From Narthecium ossifragum (lineage: Eukaryota > Streptophyta > Magnoliopsida > Dioscoreales > Nartheciaceae): 64,000 nucleotides of DNA. Below the pieces are notes generated by a model. The model did no database searches. It worked only from the letters and a program-made list of their open reading frames with translations, and was not told the DNA's origin. The DNA is taken from assembly GCA_963920575.1 (NCBI GenBank), contig OY986964.1, positions 34,765,825 to 34,829,824 on the forward strand, written 5' to 3'. Below are positions 21,775 to 33,872 of this stretch, piece by piece (position 1 is the stretch's first letter; each line of letters opens with the position of its first letter). The position numbers and the translations under genes are program-made.

Positions 21775-24700
21775 ATGGGCAACTGCTTGTGTTCTTCTAA
21801 CAGAGTGGAGAGGTCTCACAGCTCCCTTAACTCCTCCAGTGAGTAGTTTCTCTGATCTTTTGTAGTGCTTGTGATTGCTAAAGTTTTCGTCCTCGGATGT
21901 AACTCCCAAGGATGGGATTTTGGGTTTGCCTTGGCTCTCTTGGTTTCTAGTGTTGGTTCTTTTCATTTGGTGTTGGGGGTTGGTGAAAAGTTGGGTTTTT
22001 TTATAACTTCTCACGATATGGATAGTTCCTTTAGATGGAGTAGTAATTGCTATTTGCTATTGTCCCTTTCTCTTCGGAGTTTTAGATTTGGGATCTGATT
22101 TGATGTTTGAGTCCTCCTAATCTATAGTACTTGAAGTTGTGAAAAGTGAAGTTTTTCCTGTTTATTGATCTGATTCTAATATAATTCATTGCCTTAAGCC
22201 CAGCCTAAAAGTAGATGAGGGATGACCTGAAGCTCTTTATGTTCAACTTTCAAATGAATGCCTGGCATATGTTATTACAGATCATGCTTTTCTTGAGGTT
22301 TCCATGTTAGAAGTGGGGTTTTTGGTTATTATATGGATATTTCAGGGATACACCATACTTCTCACTAGAATTTTTATCTTGAATTTTGAAAGACACATAA
22401 TTCGTGAAACTTCACCAGTGAGCCTTCTTCCCCAGTTCATCTCTTGTTTGATTACCAACTCTGGACCTCCGTGAGTGACCTTTCATGGTTGTTTCTTTAG
22501 AGACTGCAAACATCTTTGAGTGTTAAAAGCTGATGACCCGGTTTAGATGTAATTAAGTAGAGAAGATTGCAAAGATGTTAGTAACAAGAGATAGTTCTCC
22601 TCCATTTTCTTTGGACTGTATTATGTGTTGGTGTCCTCATATTTGCAGTCAGAGAGATTTCAAACTAAGGGGGTTATGAGGATGAGTTCTAGCTGCTATA
22701 AAAGTTGTAGGATTTCATAGACTCTGATGGGCACTTCTTCTCTTCAACATGCAGATTTCAAAGGCTCCAGCAGAACAGGCCTATCTTCAGTTACTTCTGC
22801 TCGGACAGAATCTTCGACTCCATCAACGCTTACTGTTCCTTCTTACTGCGAAAAGAACAGTTGTGAGAATCTCCCCACACCACTAACTCAAGGCCAAATT
22901 TTGTCATATTCCAAGGCCTTCAGATTGTGCGAGCTGAAAAATGCTACTAGAAGCTTCCGTCCAGAGAATGTTATTGGGGAAGGAGGGTTTGGTTGTGTCT
23001 ATAAGGGCTGGATTGATGAACAGAATCTTGTAGCGTCCAAGCCTGGAAATGGGACAGCCGTTGCTATCAAGAAGCTGAAACCAGAGAGTTTTCAGGGACA
23101 CAAAGAATGGCTGGTAGACTTTCTGCAGCTTCATAACTTTTCTGTCTATCACTTTCCTTTCATGGCACATTCTGCTTCTATTGATTTCTGAGGTGCTGCC
23201 GATTTCTTATCTCTTTTTTCCATCGCCAATGAATTCAGACAGAGGTAAACTATCTTGGTCAACTTCGCCATCCAAATCTGGTTAAGCTCATTGGATACTG
23301 TTTAGATGGCGATTACCGACTTTTGGTTTATGAATACATGCCAAAGGGGAGTCTGGAGAATCATCTATTTCGAAGTAAGTAGTCATGAGTGCTAATTAAT
23401 TTGGATTCAGTGGTGCCAAATTATATCACAGGTGATATAATAAAATGCATGCTGGCATCGTCTTTAATTAGAGATGTATACGATATATACCTTTCCGGCA
23501 TCCTAGCTTGGAGTGTTATGTAGTTAGGTTGCTCTCAGGCTTTCACTGAGTTGTGTTTTGTATATTTTTCTACAAATGACTTCTACCTTCCAACATTTCT
23601 AGGAATCACTTTATTTAGATGGCTCCAAATAAATAAGAGAAAGGAACTGATTAGAAGTCTATCTTCTCTTCCCTGTTATGTTCCAAGTTCATTATATGCA
23701 TGGATGTCTACTGTTCTATGTGGGCCATTATATATCTACTGTTCTTCATGTCATAGTTGTTCTTTTCAGATGGTGCTAATCCATTTTCTTGGGCACTAAG
23801 AATCAAAGTCGCTGTTGGTGCTGCCAAGGGACTCGCATTCTTACATAATGCTGATTCCCAAGTTATATATCGAGATGTGAAGGCCTCAAACATTCTCCTT
23901 GATTCGGTATATGCTCAAGAAAGACTTCACCTGTTTCATCAGTTATAGAACTGTATCGTGGAATTTTTTTCTCCAACATATCACCTTCTTTTTTTTTAAA
24001 TGCAGGAGTTTAATGCAAAGCTGTCAGACTTTGGTTTGGCAAAGGCTGGCCCAACAGGTGATAAGACTCATGTCTCCACGCAAGTCATGGGTACTCATGG
24101 ATACGCAGCACCCGAATATATTACTACAGGTTTGTGCATTTTTGTTTTTATAGATCGTATATCAGATTTCTTTGCAAAGGTTCAAGTATCCCTTGAAATG
24201 ATGTGTAAAATTACTTGTAACTTTCAGTGGACAATTCGATGTACTTACCTTAACTCCATCCAACTTATATGGAATTGTCTTGAGATTGCATGATTGCTAA
24301 CTTCAATCCCTAGTCAATTGGATTTGAAGATGAGGTACTGAAAAACTCTGTGAGCAGAGCAGAGAGTTCTTTGCAGATGAGATGAAGAAATGTTTAATTT
24401 AGTTTTCTTGCACCGTTGCTCTCATTTATTAGTTTTCTGAATGAAGAAATGTTTAATTTCTGTTTAGCGATAGGACCATACTCTTCATTTGTTGTATACA
24501 GGTCAGCTTTCTGCCAAGGCCGATGTCTACAGCTTCGGGGTTGTGCTACTGGAGCTGCTATCCGGACGCCGAGTTATTGATGGCTCGAGGGTAGGCATTG
24601 AGCAAAGTCTAGTAGAGTGGGCAAAGCCATTTCTGGGGGACAAGCGGAAGGTATCCCGGATCATGGACACCGGATTGCAGGGCCAGTATTTGAAGAAAGA

Positions 24701-24959
24701 GTCATACAAAGTTGCCACTCTCGCATTACGGTGCCTTACAAACGAGCCGAAGCTCCGTCCTAGCATGACCGAGGTCCATGCAACACTTGACAAGCTGCGA
24801 GCCGATATGATCACAGCCAAAGTCACGAAAGGAATGCAGCTCAAGGAATTTGCTCATCAACTCTCTCTTCCAAATCCATCAACCAGGAAGCCTTCATTGC
24901 TGAAGCATCTGCGGTATCACAAAAGTATGAGGAATGTAAAAAAGCAGTCAGGTTCTTGA
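21775..24959 (+). CDS. Receptor-like cytoplasmic kinase, RLCK VII (APK2/PBL2-PBL3-like)
   Basis: Ser/Thr kinase that relays signals from plasma-membrane receptors. Exons 21775-21838, 22755-23113, 23239-23374, 23770-23906, 24006-24129 and 24502-24959 join in phase to 425 residues. The N-terminus MGNCLCSSN carries Gly2 for myristoylation and Cys4/Cys6 for palmitoylation. Kinase motifs are complete: glycine loop [11 protein letters not shown] (residues 96-106), ATP lysine in VAIKKLK (127), catalytic loop [14 protein letters not shown] (Asp222), DFG in [19 protein letters not shown] (Asp240), activation segment [11 protein letters not shown], and [17 protein letters not shown]. The wording [20 protein letters not shown] and [20 protein letters not shown] is typical of subfamily VII. 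The first intron (21839-22754) separates the lipid anchor from the kinase. Substrate and receptor cannot be told from sequence. Confidence 0.95.
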
Positions 24960-26034
24960 AATTTAGATCAGACCGGGCTTGTCAATCTTCTTGGGCTGTC
25001 CCCTTTCGGTTTAGTGGTTCAATTTTAGCAGCATGGTTTCATCAGAAAAATCATGCCTTGAGGTGTATGCACTTGAATGCTGCACATTGAACATGTTATG
25101 TTATGTGACTTCCTTCTCTGTGAAATGAATAAGGTTTTTATTGAAGTTGTTCACCATTTTTTTCTAATTCACTTGCTTCAGCTTCAGCTTAGAGCCCTGT
25201 CGGGTTCCTGCCCGCAATTATCCGGATTTAGATCCAATTAGATTTCGGGTCGTGTGATATCGGATTTTAATGCATCTTTGCCCAGCATTCCTTTCCATCG
25301 GATGTAAAAAGAGCGCATATCGGGGTCTCCGGGCATCGAGCATCGCACGAGTACACAAGTTGCTAACTGACGTGGCGGCCTCGCGTTGTTCACAGGGACC
25401 AATATTTAGGTGGTCGGCGCTCCTGCCTCGAGATGGGCGCATAGGGCATGAGTTCGATGTATGCCACGTCACGGACCGACGCGAACAAACCTCCTCCGCG
25501 GAGGTGGGGTTCCCATTTATTTCATAAGAAGAACCCAAAGCCCCCGAAGACCCCGTAGCCGTAGGAAAAGAGGAAGGAAGCCCTCGTGCAGCAGTGGGAT
25601 CTCCGTCTCCGATTCTAATAGGCAACTTCTCAAATCCCTTCTCTCTAGCGAGATCTCTTCTTGAAAACATAGTTGAATTAGGGATCTTTTTGGACTTCAG
25701 CAGTGCTTCTTGATCGCACCAAATTAACCCCCGATTTGATTCCATTTTGATTGTTTGGGTGTGATTCGCGTTTCATGATTCATGGCATTGTTTGATAAAT
25801 ATAGTATGGAAGTAGTTGTATTATCTGGTTTAAGTTTAAATTTTATGTACTCTTCGATGGTGTTTCGTGTCGTTCTTTGGGGTCACAAGAAGGGGTTTAT
25901 ATGATTTCTAGGGCTTTTAGTTTGATTTCTATTGAATAAATATGGGTCTTTAATGCTGTGGTTTTGTGTCTTAGCAGATGATGATGATGATGGTGATAAT
26001 CGAAGATTGAGTGGTTTTAGCAAGTTTCAGAAAG
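24960..26034 (+). promoter_or_regulatory. Kinase 3' flank, then VPS29 promoter and leader with a poly-Met uORF
   Basis: The first 250 bases are probable 3' UTR of the kinase gene. Promoter-like DNA follows from about 25200. A leader intron probably ends at TCTTAGCAG just before 25978. Directly after it lies a uORF at 25978-26010 made of five consecutive ATG codons (MMMMMVIED, stop TGA), ending 24 bases before the VPS29 start. A GC-rich open frame of 175 codons on the other strand (25218-25745) has no family resemblance and is taken as chance. Confidence 0.45.
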
Positions 26035-28343
26035 ATGGTGCTAGTTCTGGCGCTTGGTGATCTTCACATCCCCCACCGGGCGCCGGATCTGCCATCCAAG
26101 TTCAAGTCTATGCTTGTTCCTGGGAAGATCCAACACATTATATGCACAGGAAATCTTTGCATCAAGGTACGCCCTTTCAACGATTCTGTTTTTGTTCACA
26201 TTGATGTTCTTGAAGAGGTGGTTTTGTCTATGCTAGGAGTTTGATGCAATCAATCAATGTATATAACTGTGAATTGCATCTTTGCACAATTGAATACTTG
26301 GAGATATATCTGCTAGATAGAATCAAACTCCTTGGCACTTTCTTTGAATAACTTGCTTTCTCGCTAGTGGAATAATTTGCAAACTTCTTTGCATTGCTTT
26401 GCGAAAAGCAAGGTTGCAGCTGATAAAAAGGACCTCAATTTTCCAGTTATCTGAATGTATATTCAACCGAACTTTAGTAAAGTCAGCTAATAACATGTTT
26501 TTATTTACGTCAATTTTTTTATCAAAGGAATAGTGGGCCAGCTGGGCCAGCTTTATTTGAGAAATCTGTATCATGTTTTTTGTTGGTTGTTACCTTTGGA
26601 AGATGGCTTCATCATATTTGATATCCTTGTCCACCTGAGTTGTTTTCTGGTAGCAGTGTTGGCAGGTAGCCATCGGGATTCCAGTATTTTCTTAGAAGAA
26701 TTCCATAACGTCTAGATAACATATGATAATAGCATGATTTACAGCAGTATCATATGTTATCTTTCTATCAATTTTTTGATTTACGAGAATAATATATTTC
26801 AATAGATGCCCTTTCAGTTGTGCGTGATCTATTCAGATAATTCGGTTCGTTTCAACAGAAATATTTTTTTTTATGGGCATATCCAATTGCAAAAGGGATT
26901 CTATACTGGAAATGGTGATTTTACAGGATCACTGTTTAATTTGAGGTAAGGCATATTTTAGAATTATTTAAAGGAGATCAGTCCGCCTATATAAATAATT
27001 TACATGTGACAGGGTGTACTAGCAAACCTCATTGGAGGTATCTCTTGATTCTGTGACATAGGGCATGATAATCATATTGGAAGGGTGCTTAGGAACTGAA
27101 TGATATTGTTTTGTTTGTGGAGAGTAACTTCTTCTAAGTTTTTTCAGTTCACAGCAATATGCATTTGAGAATTATTTTGGATGTAAGGAATTTCTCATGC
27201 TCTTCTCTAGAGGCGAAGTTTCATTTGTAGCTTTTTTTTAATATTTTGGATGATTGTCATGTTTCTTGTTAATAGGAAGTTCATGATTACCTGAAGACCT
27301 TATGTCCTGACTTGCACATTAGTCGAGGTGAATATGATGAGGAAGCCCGATACCCAGAGACCAAGACTCTTACAATTGGTCAATTCAAGCTTGGTCTTTG
27401 CCATGGTCATCAGGTACTTTTGCCACCTTTCTGTGCTTGTTCATGGCTTTCCAGCACGTAGTAATATCGCCATGATTCTTAAGTACGCTATTTGCTTCAC
27501 TTGTCATCAGGTTCTTTTAAGTATTTCTTTTTCTTGTTGAAAATTTAAAGTGAGGAAAGTGTATTGAATATAGTTTTATAGTTGTATGATTTCTAGGTAG
27601 CTGGAACTAACAATGTCTTATTTGAGGAAGTACTTGAAGATGTATAATGTGTTGCAATGCAACTCGGATTATGCTTCTGAACCAAGTCTGCTAGACCAAG
27701 ATTTATTTGGGGGGGGGGGAGGGTGGAGACTAGGGTTACCTTTGCTGAATTGTTCTTCCTTCCGACTGTAGTCTCTACTGGATCTTCCAGATGATATTCA
27801 CTTCATTTTACAGCTGGGCATTTCTGAGTGTCTCTTGTAACTTCAATATGCAATACAGCATCCTTATCGGTCTTACAAAGTCTTTATCCTGTAGAGCTTT
27901 CCTGAAAACTTCAATTCGTTTTAATGACTAATAACAGCTGTTGTAACTTAACATATTTATGTCATCGCTTCCATTCGTTTTCTTCCAGTTAATGCATGTC
28001 AGTATAATGTGGTCTTTGTTTCTTAATTTGATGATGTTTTGATATGTAGGTGGTTCCATGGGGTGACTTGGATTCTTTAGCTATGCTTCAGAGGCAGCTT
28101 GATGTAGACATCCTCGTGACAGGTCATACTCATCAGTTCAAGGCTTACAAACATGAGGGTGGTGTGGTTATTAATCCAGGGTCCGCAACAGGCGCCTACA
28201 GCAGCATCACATATGATGTTAACCCGAGCTTTGTGCTTATGGACATTGATGGCCTTCGAGTTGTTGTATACGTGTATGAGCTCATCGACGGCGAAGTGAA
28301 AGTTGATAAGATTGATTTCAAGAAGGCTGCCACCACCCACTAA
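26035..28343 (+). CDS. VPS29: Retromer subunit VPS29 (metallophosphoesterase fold)
   Basis: Core retromer subunit that binds VPS35 and VPS26 and recycles vacuolar sorting receptors from late endosomes; in Arabidopsis loss (MAIGO1) misroutes seed storage proteins. Exons 26035-26166, 27276-27413 and 28050-28343 join in phase 0 to 187 residues, the normal length. The calcineurin-like fold shows [32 protein letters not shown] and VTGHTHQF at the metal-site positions, followed by [13 protein letters not shown]. Sequence is nearly that of other plant VPS29 proteins. It is convergent with the dehydroquinate synthase-like gene, with 485 bases between the two stop codons. The start at 26035 is the only one that gives the conserved [11 protein letters not shown]. 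Confidence 0.98.
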
Positions 28344-28828
28344 AGGAGTATGATTTCTTATTAAGATTGAACCCGAATGCTCTTTTTGGATCCTCTCTTT
28401 GTAATCTCTGCTGTAATCGGTTCTCCTTTGCCTTGTACTGATTTTGAGAACTTTTGTGCAAATAAAGTCGTTGTTACTGTTCGTGTGTGCTACTGAGCCT
28501 TTGTTATGCATTAGCAGCTGTTGCGGTAGTCAAGGATGTGATGTAACTTTCCTGCGGGGTTAGCTTTCGCAAAGAAAAAAACAATCCAAAGAACCAAGGA
28601 ACATGATCCGCAAAAGTAACCACATCTTCCAAGTTGAGATCAAACTGTTGAGAATAAGAAGAACGAGAATATAACAGAGTTAATGAGGTGAGGTGATCAA
28701 GATGTCGGACTAAGGGAATGCTCATCCCAAAATTCAGAAAAACTGAAGCAAAAGATATAACCCGTCTGCACTTCGATTGTAGCGAATTGCATCTAAAGGA
28801 AAGATGCCGTAAAAAAACTAATCAGTCG
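28344..28828. other. Short intergenic region between convergent genes
   Basis: Holds the two 3' UTRs. AATAAA at about 28461 (plus strand) can serve VPS29. No gene or repeat is seen. Confidence 0.6.
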
Positions 28829-31800
28829 TCATTTCTCAAGGATAAACTCTTGTATTTCAATTCCTGTATGGCGGGCACCGCCCTGAATTCTCAACATGAC
28901 CTCGTCTCCAACTTTTAATGAGGTTACAGGAATTGCTGTCGCTGTTTTCTCGTCAGCTGCAAAGAAAGGAAAGTAGCTGTAACATAACAAACAAAAGAGG
29001 ATATTTGAGTCAGCAGCAAGAAGATACAATCAAAGGAAAGCAAGAACCTTCATTAGGGCAGACTAAGCCAACAGTTTCAGCATTCTGTAGGAAGATGCTA
29101 AAGCATTCATTACCTGAATCTATCTGCAAAAGCATGACAGTATATAAGTTCCATCTGCAATATCTCATAAGGCTGTTGAAGTTAGTTGGTCTTCAGAAAT
29201 CATTTTCAGTTCAGCAACTTGAACGTCTGAACAGACTTTGTTTTGCAGTTGGTAGCCACACATTATATATGGTAATGAGTGATGCCAATGCCTCAGTTAA
29301 GGTCAAGAATTTCATCAACAGGATCCAGTTTCCCACTTGACTATCACGCTCACTAGGAAAACTAACCAGCCAGATTCAAATGAAAACAAGACAAAGTTGA
29401 CTCATTTTACAGTTACACCCATTTGCATTAGTCCTCCTTAATTTATTGTTTCTTGAAGATGGATTTTTGCTGCAAGTAAGGGCATCTGGTGCATACCTTT
29501 GCCTCTACAAGGATGAGAGGCCTTGATTCTATCTTTACTCGTCCCACAATTGCTGTCCATTGTACTCCAATTCGATCAACTACTATAACCTCCTTGCCTG
29601 CCTGGAGCTCGGATAGGTAGCTTGTCCTGCCCCCAGGAATTGCGACATAGGAATGTACAGGACCCTGGACACAGCAAAAATTAATATAGAGACGAACTAA
29701 TTTATATGTGCCGTTCAAATCCACGTCACCAGACAATACCCGATTATGCTTTCTAAGCGAGAAAGATGAGAAAATCAGCAATGTTTACAATTGCAGGTAA
29801 TAGTTATGATTCCTCTCTTATTCAACGTGTTAATTAGGCCAAAAATAACGGCTCTTGCTTACAAATTCCCATATCCTTCGCATTTTTTTGTTATTGTTAC
29901 TTGCATCTACTAAATACAAACTAATATCTCAGTTTAATCTCCAAAGTAACCTGGATTCCATATGTCTTACATATAATCAGAAGGGCTCCATTGATGGAGC
30001 TGGCTTGGCTAGACCATTCACTTTGATCATAGCTGTTTCATATCAGCTTTTTGTGTATGCAGTATTGGAAATTTTTCATTTAATGAAAAAGAAGACATTA
30101 CAGGGGAAAAAATGTCTACCATATCACAAAAACACCTGAGCAATTCTAAATTGAGAAGCGACCAATTTTAAGACAATATGTACCGCATTAACACGGAAGG
30201 GCCTGCTAGCAATGTAATTTGATTCCAAGCATTCTGAATGAACAAGAAAAAGTCCTCTAGCAAAGGAACCAACCTATGAAGCAAAAGGAACAAGATAGAT
30301 ATCATATTCAGTTCCAAAAAAAAAAATGATCGAACTTAAGAGGGGTAGTGAGAATGTTAAGGTGCTAAGAGCAAGATTTGCTTAAGCCATTTCATGCAGC
30401 AGTGTGGAGCAGGAAATCAAGACAAACCAGAAGGCCTTCACCCGGTTTCATGATATTGCAAAGATCAACACACACACGGTCACCCATTCCAACTAATTCA
30501 ACCCGGGTCACAGTGGCCTTAGTCAAGCTCAATAGATTCCTCACTTCATCTCTTCTGTCAAAATAGCCCTGCAAATAGTAAAGAATGATAATAAACCCTC
30601 AATGTTAGAGGAGGCTACATGGAACACAAATTGCCAGAACATATGTATAGAATTCAAAAAAAGTTTAGCTAAACCAGGATATGTGTGGTATGCATCTCAA
30701 ACTTGTATTCGAGTCAAGTTGGAAATGATCTCTTTAATTAATTTAAGTTTTGTACAAAACAGTATTGCGTAAAAAAAGCTGCAAGCAGGCGGGGAGTAAG
30801 AACGTCACTTGATGCTCACTACCCATTTTTAAAGGCAAATTTATGGTATATAGTACAACGCAGGAAGATAAGCTTGACATGTGTAGTTATACATCAAACA
30901 GTAAAACTTTGGGAGGCATTCACACAAAACATACCTTCAGTGCAATAATCTCTTCAACGTCCTTGACTTTCAAGACAACACCACTTAGGCCTTTCTCTAA
31001 AGCCTACAATCCAATGCTGTTAAGAGGTCATCTCGGACGTCGTAATGACGATATTGTCTGCGAAAAGCTATCCAAATGCTAAAATTATATTACCTCAAGA
31101 AACACTTGGGCTTCGTATGATGTTGTTGAAACTGCCAATATGGTTCTCTTGCTGTGCTGCAGTGCGGCAACAAGATTCTCCGCAGGTATAACCTGTGCAG
31201 ACCATGAATTAAAGCCATACAAAATCAAGTAACTGACAAAACAGCATACGAATATGCTTTTAAAAATATCTTTACACTAGCTTTTGTGATATACAGTTAT
31301 GTCAATATCAGGAGAAAGGTGCAATGATAACATGGCCATAATTACACGGTAAGCATAAACCCTTGCTCCAACAATCTATTTCAGCCTTATTATCTCTCAT
31401 CACAAAAGTCTTTTGCCGATATTGCCTCTCTTCAAGCACATTCCGAAACAAGTTATGTTAGTGGTAAAATCTATAGGGTCAACACAGCAAGCATATGTTC
31501 CTATAAACATGAGCTTGGTTTAGTACAGATACTAAACTACTATAAGTCATTTTTCCAGATTGTAAAGACTTCAGGAAAAGAAAAGGTGCAACCACATGCT
31601 TTCTTTGGTAGGGTAATAATATGATCAGGTATGGCTTGATGAGATACCATGGGCATGTTGGTTGTTCAGGCTAAATGTTATAACAGTTCAGATTAACAAA
31701 ATTGAATCAGCTTTGTCCCTTCACTGATATCAGGCCACGAGTTGATTTCAACTTATGGTTCATACCATGGTATACAGGTTCAGCTTTCAAGCCAAATGCA

Positions 31801-33261
31801 TAATGATGAGCTTAGAAGTTAAGTTAACACTCTTATTAAGAAGTTCTTCAAGTTGCACAATCACGCACAATGGAGTTTGGCATGCTGTGATAAAGAAATA
31901 TAAGAAAGAAGTGACCAATAACAAAATCTGTAGCAAAGCTGGGAGGAAAGCTTGGAGTGTAAGAGATATCTCTGTTTCTTTTTTGAGAAAATCTTTGTTT
32001 ATAGTCATAGAGAAGCAAAATGGGAAACCTTGCATCCACCCTGGAAGTTTATAACGAGAGCATCTGCTTCCTCATTATCCAGTTGAAGAAGCTTTAAGCC
32101 TTCCGGGGAAGAAATATCATAAAGTTCAGCAACTTTTTGGTCTTTTTCATCAAGAACATTTGAGCCTTCAATAAAGAGAGGTCGAATAAACGCGATCGCT
32201 GCACGAACAACCAGCACCTGATAATTTAATCAAAACGAGAAATAAATATATCTTGTCAAAAACCAGTCAAATTATGAAGATGATCTGACTAAATGAAATT
32301 TTTTAGCAAACAGTTCTTACAGCTATGGACTGCAGATGCATATATCTGGACTATTCATAATACCTTTCCACTTTCTATATATTTAAAGCAACATAAAGTG
32401 AGATGTTGTACTCACTAAGCTATATTTTATTGTTAGAAAACGCCTAAAAAAGCCACAAAATGGTTGATAACTTTTTATCACACTGATGGAAACCATCAAG
32501 ATGGTAACTGCACATGCAAATTTAAAATGCTGGAAGATTCATTGATACTCCATACCAAACAACTAATACTAAGGAAAGTACAAGCTTTAAACTGAGTAGG
32601 AAAGCATACAATAAAAAACATTCCTAAGAACCTTACATGTCCAATCATTCACAAGTTTTTTAGATTGGGGTTCAGAGCTGAAGACAAATGTGTTCCATCC
32701 TCTCTCAACAGCTGCAGTCATAACCTCCTTGTTATCAGTCCATACCCAAACAAACTTCTTCTGCTCAAGGCCTGCATAATTCTCTGCCAAGGACATCCTG
32801 ATGTGATACTTCACTGGCAACCGAGCAACACTAGTAAAGCCACCAATCAAAGAGCAATGACATCCTAGAAAGACAAAGACCCGGGTTTTAGAATCTCATC
32901 AAGCATAATTGCGAAATCCGAAAGGTAAAAACTTTCAGGACAAATGATACAAGTAACAAGAGAAGCTAGAGCAGCAAAGGCACGATCTATTCCCCAGTCT
33001 TAGAATCCTATAAGCATAATTGCAGGGTCCAAAAAATAAAACTTTCAAGACAAATGATAAAAGTAACAAGAGAGGCTAGAGCAGCAAAACGAACGATCTA
33101 TTAGAAGAACAGACGAAGAGCTAAGGAATCAATAGAGAGCTAAGAGATCAACAACAAAAAATTGAGACCAAACCTCTCCTAAAGGGAGCGAGAGACTTGG
33201 ATGACGAGGCTGGGATTCCAAGAAAGGAGGCAATGGAGAGCAGAGACATCTCCAAAAGCAT
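28829..33261 (-). CDS. 3-dehydroquinate synthase type II-like protein
   Basis: Related to the archaeal-type dehydroquinate synthase (DHQS family, Pfam PF01959), distinct from the classical AroB of the plant shikimate pathway. Ten exons read down the minus strand in phase to 418 residues: 33261-33174, 32864-32637, 32198-32029, 31192-31094, 31003-30935, 30568-30428, 30273-30184, 29664-29497, 29123-29048, 28956-28829. Recognisable segments are [135 protein letters not shown] and [11 protein letters not shown]. The N-terminus is short, Ser-rich and lacks acidic residues after residue 4, so plastid import is likely. Met5 (33249) is an alternative start. The reaction made in plants by this homologue is not established to my knowledge. 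Confidence 0.9.
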
Positions 33262-33872
33262 CTTAAATCCCTAAAAGCTGGAAATTATGAAAGGGGTGTC
33301 AACAGTAGCGTCCACGTCTTGCTTGCGCATGGAATCCTCTCTTTCCGGGTCCGGATTCTAGAAATCGGGTCGGGTCCAGATTTCGTCAACCCTTTGGTTT
33401 CCACGTCTCGCTGCCTGCCTGGCTAACCCTTCGGTGCCCCGGAAGTGAAGTAGCTGGGCTCTATTATTTTCCATTTGTTTTAGATTTTTAAGTCGACTCG
33501 TGTTTTTAATTTATTTCCTTAATTAAAACTCGTTTAAAATTTGCTAGAAATAACTTCTTGCCGTGATTTTCTCAATCAGAAATAACAACCCAAACAAATT
33601 AAAATCTAGTAAATGATCAACAAAATAAGCAGTACATAAAATATACTATAAAAAAGAACACATTGTTCTAAAATTGCTGTTTATAGAGAAACTAACATTT
33701 ATTCAATCGATGGTTGAAGAAGGCTCGAATGACTTTAAAATTAAAAAAAAAAAACAAAAAAGTTCTTCCTTTTATTTGGAAGTTTAGATAGCAACTCAAG
33801 ATTTTAAAAAAAAAAAACATCTAAAAGTCACATTAAAATCTAAAAAGACATGATAATTAATTAATAGCCACT
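33262..33872. other. Intergenic region, no gene seen
   Basis: This is the promoter side of the dehydroquinate synthase-like gene (GC-richer, 33262-33460) and the 3' flank of the aldose 1-epimerase gene, which is AT-rich with several A-runs (33740-33815). No repeat border or coding frame is recognised. Confidence 0.5.

Noticed and set aside
25218..25745. 175-codon open frame on the minus strand upstream of VPS29
   Set aside because: Composition is arginine/serine random-looking, no motif is recognised, and it overlaps the likely VPS29 promoter and leader.
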